From Mitsuokella sp. oral taxon 131 str. W9106 (GTDB lineage: Bacteria > Bacillota > Negativicutes > Selenomonadales > Selenomonadaceae), in assembly GCF_000469545.1 (NCBI RefSeq), contig NZ_KI273051.1, positions 62,001-126,000 on the forward strand: DNA of 64,000 nt. The letters run 5' to 3'. Below, in pieces: positions 55,540 through 64,000 of the stretch (within the stretch, counting starts at the first letter, position 1; the number at the start of each line of letters is the position of its first letter). Under the pieces are notes generated by a model. The model was given only the letters and a program-made list of their open reading frames with translations. It was not told the DNA's origin and made no database searches. Made by a program: the position numbers and the translations under genes.

Positions 55540-56577
55540 ATGGTACTTACGATAGCGGCGGCGATTTTCGTCTTTGGGCTTTTGGTGCTCGTCCACGAGC
55601 TGGGGCACTTCATCACGGCGAAGCTTACGGGCATGCGCGTCGATGAGTTTGCGATCGGATTCGGGCCGAAGCTCGTAAGCTTCAAGCACGGCGAGACGGC
55701 GTACAGCATCCGTGCGGTGCCGCTCGGCGGCTTCAACGACATCGCGGGCATGGACCCCGAGGACAAGGATGCGGGCGACCGCGGCTATTCCGCAAAACCC
55801 GTGCTATCGCGCATGATCGTCATCATCGCGGGTTCGGCGATGAATCTCATCCTGCCGATCTTCCTGTTCTTCGGCATCTATTTCTTTTCGGGCGTTGCGA
55901 CGCCGAGCACGGAGCCGGTTCTCGGCAGGGTGATTGAGGGAGAAGCGGCGGACAAGGCGGGGCTCCAGGACGGCGACCGCATCCTCGCGATCGACGGCAA
56001 GCCCGTCGAGACGTGGACGGATCTGCTTGCCGCCATCCGCGACAAGGGCGGCGAGACGCTCAGCTTCCGCGTTGCGCGCGGCGGCGAAGAGGTCGAGGCA
56101 CAGGTCACGCCCGTCTACGACGCACAGCAGAAGCGCGCGATGGTCGGCGTCATGGGCGCGACCGAAACGCGTCATCCCGGCTTTGCCGAGTCCGTGCAGC
56201 TCGCCGTCACGCGCACGGCGGCAATCCTGTACGCAATGGCCGAGGCGCTTTACAAGATCCTCTTGGAGCTTTCGGGCGCTGAGCTCGCAGGACCCTTGGG
56301 CGTCGCACAGATGGCAGGGGAGGTCGCGCAGATGGGCTTTGTGCCGCTGCTCAATTTCGCGGCATTCCTCTCGCTGAACCTCGGCCTCGTCAATCTCTTC
56401 CCGATCCCTGCACTCGATGGCGGGCATTTCCTCCTGCTCTGCGTCGAGGCAGTGCGCGGCAAGCCGCTTGGGCCAAAGGCATTCGGGTACGTTCAGCGCG
56501 TCGGCATCGCGCTTCTCCTGCTGCTCATGCTGTTTGCGACGAAGAACGACATCATGCGCGTGTTTTTCGGAAGCTGA
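55540..56577 (+). CDS. rseP: Site-2 protease RseP (RasP)
   Basis: Intramembrane zinc metalloprotease. 345 residues; active site HELGH (H19, E20, H23) in the first helix, a single PDZ domain at about residues 115-195 (GRVIEGEAADKAGLQDGDRI), and the LDG motif in NLFPIPALDGGHFLLL. GYVQRVGIALLLLLM forms the last helix. The usual neighbour of dxr; substrates (anti-sigma factors or signal-peptide remnants) are not evident here. Confidence 0.97.
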   Translation: MVLTIAAAIFVFGLLVLVHELGHFITAKLTGMRVDEFAIGFGPKLVSFKHGETAYSIRAVPLGGFNDIAGMDPEDKDAGDRGYSAKPVLSRMIVIIAGSAMNLILPIFLFFGIYFFSGVATPSTEPVLGRVIEGEAADKAGLQDGDRILAIDGKPVETWTDLLAAIRDKGGETLSFRVARGGEEVEAQVTPVYDAQQKRAMVGVMGATETRHPGFAESVQLAVTRTAAILYAMAEALYKILLELSGAELAGPLGVAQMAGEVAQMGFVPLLNFAAFLSLNLGLVNLFPIPALDGGHFLLLCVEAVRGKPLGPKAFGYVQRVGIALLLLLMLFATKNDIMRVFFGS

Positions 56578-56600
56578 GACCAGGCAACGTTACATCGTTA

Positions 56601-56633
56601 AGCAGATAGAAAGCAGATAGAAAGCAGATAGAA
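56601..56633 (+). repeat. Three tandem copies of an 11-bp repeat before ispG
   Basis: AGCAGATAGAA is repeated three times without mismatch in the rseP-ispG spacer, ending next to the AGAAGGAAG site used by ispG. Confidence 0.95.
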
Positions 56634-56646
56634 AGAAGGAAGCGTT

Positions 56647-57732
56647 TTGGCATTTACGCGAAAGAACACGCGTCAGATCCATATCGGCCCTGTCGCGATC
56701 GGCGGCGGCGCGAAGATTTCTGTTCAATCGATGACGAATACGAAGACGCAGGACACGGAATCGACCGTGCGCCAGATCCGCGCACTGCGCGCGGCAGGCT
56801 GCGACATCGTGCGCCTTGCCGTGCCCGATATGGCGGCGGCGAAGAACCTCGGGAATATCCTGCGCGAGACGGACGTGCCGCTCGTCGCCGACATTCACTT
56901 CGACTACAAGCTCGCGCTCGAGGCCATTCATCAGGGCATCGACGCGCTTCGCCTCAACCCCGGCAATATCGGCGGCGAGGAGAAAGTCCGAAAAGTCGTC
57001 TGCGCGGCAAAGGAAGCGGGCATCCCCATTCGCATCGGCGTCAACGCGGGATCGCTTGACAGGCGCCTGCTTGAAAAGTACGGCGGCGTTACGGCGGAAG
57101 CACTCGTTGAGTCGGCGCTTCAGCACGTCCGCATTTTGGAGGCGCAGGATTTTTACGACATGAAGATCTCGCTCAAGGCACACGATGTGCCGCTGACGCT
57201 CGCCGCCTACCGCCTCATGAGCGAGAAGGTCGGCTACCCGCTTCACCTCGGCATCACGGAGGCGGGCACGGCGAAGACGGGCATCATCAAGTCTGCCGTC
57301 GGCATCGGCGCGCTCCTAGCCGAGGGAATCGGCGATACGATCCGCATCTCGCTTACGGGCGACCCGGTCGTAGAGGTGCGCGTCGCGAGTGAAATCCTGA
57401 AATCGCTCGGCCTCAGGGAGTATGGGCCGACGCTCGTCGCCTGCCCGACGTGCGGCAGGACGAGCATCGACCTTGCGAAGATCGCCGACGAGGTCACGGA
57501 GCGGCTCAAGGGGCTTTCGGATCCGATCGAGGTCGCTGTCATGGGCTGCGTCGTCAACGGCCCAGGCGAAGCGCGCGGCGCCGACGTCGGCATTGCGGGC
57601 GGAAACGGCGAGGGGCTTATCTTCCGCAAGGGCGAAATCGTCCGCAAGGTGCCGGAAGCAGAGCTCGTCACGGAGCTATTCAAGGAAATCGATGCAATAC
57701 TGGAGGAACGCAAGAGAGATGAGAGCAAGTAA
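56647..57732 (+). CDS. ispG: 4-hydroxy-3-methylbut-2-en-1-yl diphosphate synthase
   Basis: Iron-sulphur enzyme of the MEP pathway. 361 residues; [54 protein letters not shown] and the three cluster cysteines C266 and C269 (ACPTCGRTS) and C301 ([16 protein letters not shown]). TTG 56647. Its 3' end overlaps proS by 14 bases. Confidence 0.97.
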   Translation: MAFTRKNTRQIHIGPVAIGGGAKISVQSMTNTKTQDTESTVRQIRALRAAGCDIVRLAVPDMAAAKNLGNILRETDVPLVADIHFDYKLALEAIHQGIDALRLNPGNIGGEEKVRKVVCAAKEAGIPIRIGVNAGSLDRRLLEKYGGVTAEALVESALQHVRILEAQDFYDMKISLKAHDVPLTLAAYRLMSEKVGYPLHLGITEAGTAKTGIIKSAVGIGALLAEGIGDTIRISLTGDPVVEVRVASEILKSLGLREYGPTLVACPTCGRTSIDLAKIADEVTERLKGLSDPIEVAVMGCVVNGPGEARGADVGIAGGNGEGLIFRKGEIVRKVPEAELVTELFKEIDAILEERKRDESK

Positions 57733-59434
57733 GTTATACGCGCCAACCCTTCGCAATACGCCTGCCGAGGCGGAAATCGTGAGCCATCGGCTCATGTACC
57801 GCGCGGGGCTTATCCGCAAGTCCGCCGGCGGCATGTATACGTTCCTGCCGCTTGCGTGGCGCACGATACGAAAGATTGAGCGGATCATCCGCGAGGAGAT
57901 GGACGCAGCTGGCGGACAGGAAATCATGATGCCCGTGCTGCAGCCCGCAGAGTTTTGGCAGGAGAGCGGCCGATGGAGCGCCTACGGCGCGGAGATGATG
58001 CGCTTGAAGGATCGACACGGACGCGATTTCTGTCTCGGCCCGACGCATGAGGAGATGATGACGGCGCTCGTGCGCGACGAGGTGCGCTCCTACAAGCAGC
58101 TTCCACTCATGCTCTACCAGATCCAGGACAAGTTCCGCGATGAGCGGCGCCCGCGCTTTGGGCTTATGCGCAGCCGCGAGTTCATCATGAAGGATCTCTA
58201 CTCGTTCGACAAGGACGAGGCGGGCATGAATGCATCATACCAAAAGATGTACGATGCGTACACAAACGTATTCACGCGCTGCGGGCTCGCGTTCCGTCCC
58301 GTCGAGGCAGATAACGGCGCAATCGGCGGAGGGCACTCGCACGAGTTCACCGTCCTCGCGGCATCCGGCGAGTCGAACATCGCCGTCTGCACGAAGTGCG
58401 ACTACGCGGCAAGCGACGAAAAGACGGCGCTCGCTCCCATCGAGGCGGTGGATGAGCCGCTGGAAGAGCGCAGGAAGGTCAGGACGCCGGGCGCGAGCAC
58501 GATTGAGGCGGTCAGGGACTTCTTGAACGTGCCCGTCGAGAAGACGATCAAGGCGGTCGCCTATCAGACGGACGCGGATGAGCTCGTGCTCACCTTCGTG
58601 CGCGGCGATCACGAAGTCAATGAAGTCAAGGTGCTCCATGCGATTGACGGCGCTTTGGAGCTTCGCATGGCGGACGAGAAAGCGATCCGTGCGGCAGGCG
58701 GCTGCCCCGGCTTCATGAGTCCGATCGGCATCAAGGCGGGCACGCATATCGTCGTCGATTCGACTGTCATGAAGATGAAGAACGCCGTTGCGGGCGCGAA
58801 CGAGGCGGATGTGCATTTCATGGGCGTGACGCCTGCGCGCGATTTTCAGGATGAAGGACTTATTGCATGCGACATACGCCTTGTCCGCGAGGGCGATCCC
58901 TGCCCGCACTGCGGGCAGCCGCTCACGATGACGCACGGCATCGAGGCGGGGCAGGTCTTCACGCTCGGCACGAAGTACAGCGAGGCGATGGGCGCGACGT
59001 TCCTTGATGAAAACGGCAAGGAAAAGCCACTCCTCATGGGCTGCTACGGCATCGGTGTCGGACGCACGATGGCAGCGGCGATCGAGCAGAACAGCGACGA
59101 GCGCGGCATCGTATGGCCACGCGCCATCGCGCCGTTCGAGATCGTCATCGTCGTGGTCAACGCGAAGAAGGAGGACCAGCTCGCCTATGCAGAGGACATT
59201 TACGCGGAATGCAAGGAGGCGGGCATGGATGTCCTCTTGGATGACCGCAGGGAGCGCGCCGGCGTCAAGTTCAACGACTGCGACCTCATCGGCTATCCCG
59301 TGCGCGTGACGGTAGGGCCGAAGGCCGTCGAAAGCGGCATGATCGAGATCAAGGTGCGCAGGACGGGGGAGATCTTCGAAGTGCCACGCGAAGAATACCG
59401 CCAGAAGGTGCAGGAACTTTTGCAGACGCTCTGA
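57719..59434 (+). CDS. proS: Proline--tRNA ligase (bacterial type with editing domain)
   Basis: Class II synthetase, 571 residues. Motif 1 region [20 protein letters not shown], motif 2 [20 protein letters not shown], the YbaK-like editing insertion between about residues 225 and 385 ([20 protein letters not shown]), motif 3 [19 protein letters not shown], and the anticodon domain at the end. ATG 57719 lies inside the ispG end with GGAGGA 11 bases before. Confidence 0.98.
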   Translation: MRASKLYAPTLRNTPAEAEIVSHRLMYRAGLIRKSAGGMYTFLPLAWRTIRKIERIIREEMDAAGGQEIMMPVLQPAEFWQESGRWSAYGAEMMRLKDRHGRDFCLGPTHEEMMTALVRDEVRSYKQLPLMLYQIQDKFRDERRPRFGLMRSREFIMKDLYSFDKDEAGMNASYQKMYDAYTNVFTRCGLAFRPVEADNGAIGGGHSHEFTVLAASGESNIAVCTKCDYAASDEKTALAPIEAVDEPLEERRKVRTPGASTIEAVRDFLNVPVEKTIKAVAYQTDADELVLTFVRGDHEVNEVKVLHAIDGALELRMADEKAIRAAGGCPGFMSPIGIKAGTHIVVDSTVMKMKNAVAGANEADVHFMGVTPARDFQDEGLIACDIRLVREGDPCPHCGQPLTMTHGIEAGQVFTLGTKYSEAMGATFLDENGKEKPLLMGCYGIGVGRTMAAAIEQNSDERGIVWPRAIAPFEIVIVVVNAKKEDQLAYAEDIYAECKEAGMDVLLDDRRERAGVKFNDCDLIGYPVRVTVGPKAVESGMIEIKVRRTGEIFEVPREEYRQKVQELLQTL

Positions 59435-59491
59435 GCGTCCCGTTCACGTCCTAAAAAGAAATCCGAATTTGGGAAAAAGGGAAAGAAAATA

Positions 59492-59521
59492 TTTGACTTT
59501 TTGACCTTTTGTATTTATAAT
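59492..59521 (+). promoter_or_regulatory. Sigma-A promoter of clpB, overlapping the shared TTTGAC repeat
   Basis: TTGACT (59493-59498), 17-base spacer, TATAAT (59516-59521). The -35 lies inside TTTGACTTTTTGACCTTTT (59492-59510), which differs from the stretch before hrcA at one base only. No CIRCE element is visible here. Confidence 0.82.
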
Positions 59522-59591
59522 AGAAACCGTAAGCTTGTAAAGGAAGGGAAAAGACAAGAAAGAACGATATAGAATTACGGAGGATCACATT

Positions 59592-62165
<2,574 letters not shown>

Positions 62166-62181
62166 CATGCTGCAAGGCGAC

Positions 62182-62219
62182 AAAAAGACGAATCGCAGAT
62201 TTTGCGGTTCGTCTTTTTT
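62182..62219 (+). terminator. Terminator between clpB and the deacetylase gene (bidirectional)
   Basis: AAAAAGACGAA..GCA / TGC..TTCGTCTTTTTT hairpin with A-rich and T-rich flanks, so it could end both convergent transcripts. The remaining 120 bases to 62343 show nothing else. Confidence 0.88.
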
Positions 62220-62343
62220 GATGCCAACCAGTATCGGATTTCCTCTCTGTCGTAGGGCGCGATGCGGGCAAATTGCATCACAGGAGCTGAACCCGGCTAT
62301 GCATGCTTCTTCCTACGTTATACGTCCCTTTGGAATTTCGCTG

Positions 62344-63195
62344 TCAGGGAAGCGGTACGAGCCTTGCGAGGATGTTGTGCCCGTTTGCGATGAGGGCACG
62401 ATAGAAATGATCCAATGGGGCAACGATAGGCGTGAAGATGAGACGCGTTTTGAAGCGCAGGAAGGTGTGCGTGTTGCTGCCGAAGATGGGGATGCGATCC
62501 AAAATGTAGGGATTCTCCGCTTTGTTCGCGAGACCGAGATGGACGGTGAAGGCGGCGCGGTAGCCCGCTTCCTTCGTCATTTGTTCCAGCGCTTCGTCGA
62601 ATGAGCCGCATGGGTACGCGATGAAGTCGATGGATTTGCCGAGGCGCTGCTCAAGGATGGTCTTGGAATCCTTGAGTTCCTTCCAACGCTCGTCTGGACG
62701 GATCTTATTGAGTTCGACGTGGTTCATCGTATGGCTCTCGAAGTCGATGAGGTCGCTCCCGTTCATTTCTTTGACTTGCTCCCACGTCATATAGTTCGGA
62801 TAGGTGCTGAGGAAGTTCGGCACGAGGAAGATCGTGGCCTTGAGGTTGTATTTTTGCAGGATGGGGAACGCGTTCTCGTAGTTGTCGGCGTAGCCGTCGT
62901 CAAGCGTGATGACGACGGGCTTTTCGGGAAGCGGCGCACCGCCCTGCCACGCATCCAAAAGCTCCTTCGGCGTAATCGCATGGTAGCCGTTTTCCGCGAG
63001 ATACTTCATCTGCCTGTCAAACTGCTTCGGATGGACGGTCAGCACGTTGTCCGCCTGGTCATTGATCTGATGATAGTTCAGGACGGGGACGGCGCCATTG
63101 GCGCGCAGCATCAGGTACACGCAGACGCCGAGAACAAGGAGAAAGAGCACAAGAAACACCAATAAAATTCGTTTGACGACCATCCGCAAGAACAT
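62344..63195 (-). CDS. Polysaccharide deacetylase family protein
   Basis: Membrane-anchored NodB-type carbohydrate esterase, 283 residues from ATG 63195 (AAAGGGA upstream). One N-terminal membrane helix (ILLVFLVLFLLVLGVCVYLM) precedes the catalytic domain: NYHQIN, KPVVITLDDGYADNYENAFP with the metal Asp pair, LKATIFLVPNF, IDFESHTMNHVELNKI with the two metal His, and YPCGSFDEALEQM. The substrate (peptidoglycan or another glycan) is not determined by sequence. Convergent with clpB and divergent from map. Confidence 0.93.
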   Translation of the reverse strand: MFLRMVVKRILLVFLVLFLLVLGVCVYLMLRANGAVPVLNYHQINDQADNVLTVHPKQFDRQMKYLAENGYHAITPKELLDAWQGGAPLPEKPVVITLDDGYADNYENAFPILQKYNLKATIFLVPNFLSTYPNYMTWEQVKEMNGSDLIDFESHTMNHVELNKIRPDERWKELKDSKTILEQRLGKSIDFIAYPCGSFDEALEQMTKEAGYRAAFTVHLGLANKAENPYILDRIPIFGSNTHTFLRFKTRLIFTPIVAPLDHFYRALIANGHNILARLVPLP

Positions 63196-63223
63196 ACATC
63201 CCTTTCTGTACTGACCGATTTGC

Positions 63224-63246
63224 CGGGCAAGCAAAAAGCCTGCCCG
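63224..63246 (-). other. Hairpin in the deacetylase 5' leader
   Basis: CGGGCAGGC-TTTTT-GCTTGCCCG, one G-U pair, lies between promoter and start codon on the minus strand. No T run follows it in either direction. Confidence 0.4.
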
Positions 63247-63266
63247 TATAAAAAACATACGATTTA

Positions 63267-63295
63267 AGGATAGTACAATGAATGGGGCATGTCAA
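63267..63295 (-). promoter_or_regulatory. Sigma-A promoter of the deacetylase gene
   Basis: On the minus strand TTGACA (63290-63295), 17-base spacer, TATCCT (63267-63272). Confidence 0.7.
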
Positions 63296-63464
63296 GGCAG
63301 AATTGTCGCACGATTGCTACGTGCGTGCAGGGCTCAAATCGGATTGCGGAGGGATCATCGGGCAGGATGCTGGAATCCCTGCCGCAGGAAGGACAACGAT
63401 ATGCCTCCGGCGTTGGATTGGAAAAATCTGACGCGTGGGGGCATTCTTTTTGGAAAGAAAAGGT

Positions 63465-63492
63465 TTTACAAATCGGGGAATCGCCTTATAAT
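63465..63492 (+). promoter_or_regulatory. Sigma-A promoter of map
   Basis: TTTACA (63465-63470), 16-base spacer, TATAAT (63487-63492). The 352-base spacer between the deacetylase and map starts holds the two divergent promoters; the 170 bases between them show no gene or other signal I can support. Confidence 0.72.
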
Positions 63493-63547
63493 GGTAGCGT
63501 GTGTTATACGCGGAGCGAAGTATTGGTTTGCTTGGAGGATAGAAGCA

Positions 63548-64000
<453 letters not shown>

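Overview
The window reads as chromosome of a flagellated, diderm (Gram-negative-walled) Firmicute, most likely a Selenomonas-like member of the Negativicutes. Base composition is GC-rich and codons favour ACG/GCG/CGC/CTC. Bacillota-type regulation (CodY, HrcA with a CIRCE operator, FliY, CheC/CheD, sigma-A promoters, TTG/GTG starts with strong ribosome-binding sites) sits next to an envelope gene set that fits a two-membrane cell. I saw no tRNA, rRNA, CRISPR array, insertion sequence or prophage. The genus is inference; there is no rRNA to test it.

Layout. 1-3.4 kb: the 5' part of trpS (minus), a decayed HsdM-type methylase remnant, a Sel1-repeat protein (minus), an AEC carrier and a small YjfB-like motility protein with its own sigma-28-type promoter. 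3.4-8.4 kb: the heat-shock cluster hrcA-grpE-dnaK, then dnaJ behind a terminator. 8.4-10.3 kb: a DUF2225 protein and a BASS-family transporter. 10.4-18.1 kb: dprA-topA-trmFO-hslV-hslU-codY. 18.3-50.9 kb: a large flagellar/chemotaxis locus, flgB-flgC-fliE-fliF-fliG-fliH-fliI-fliJ-(SLT muramidase)-(MotE-like)-fliK-flgD-(flagellar operon protein)-flgE-flbD-fliL-fliM-fliY-cheY-fliO-fliP-fliQ-fliR-flhB-flhA-flhF-flhG-(PilZ)-cheA-cheW-cheC-cheD-(membrane protein)-fliA-(FapA)-(small protein)-(SwrB-like). 51-59.4 kb: pyrH-frr-(PASTA-like)-ferredoxin, then uppS-cdsA-dxr-rseP-ispG-proS. 59.5-64 kb: clpB, a polysaccharide deacetylase (minus), and the start of a SEC-C methionine aminopeptidase.

From dprA to proS the order closely follows the classical Bacillus subtilis dprA...codY-fla/che...sigD-swrB...uppS-cdsA-dxr-rasP-proS arrangement, so the departures stand out. 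xerC is missing between trmFO and hslV. cheB is missing and a PilZ protein occupies its place. rpsB-tsf are missing in front of pyrH. Extra genes are an SLT muramidase, a membrane protein before fliA, a FapA protein plus a 110-residue protein after fliA, a PASTA-like microprotein plus ferredoxin after frr, and ispG before proS.

The flagellar locus is not one transcript. Intrinsic terminators follow codY, the MotE-like gene and flgE. Fresh promoters precede fliK (sigma-28 type), fliL and cheY. The sigma-28 gene fliA lies inside the locus, so fliK and the YjfB-like gene are candidate late genes under its control. The hrcA and clpB promoters share a near-identical 19-bp TTTGAC repeat, suggesting common heat-shock control beyond CIRCE.
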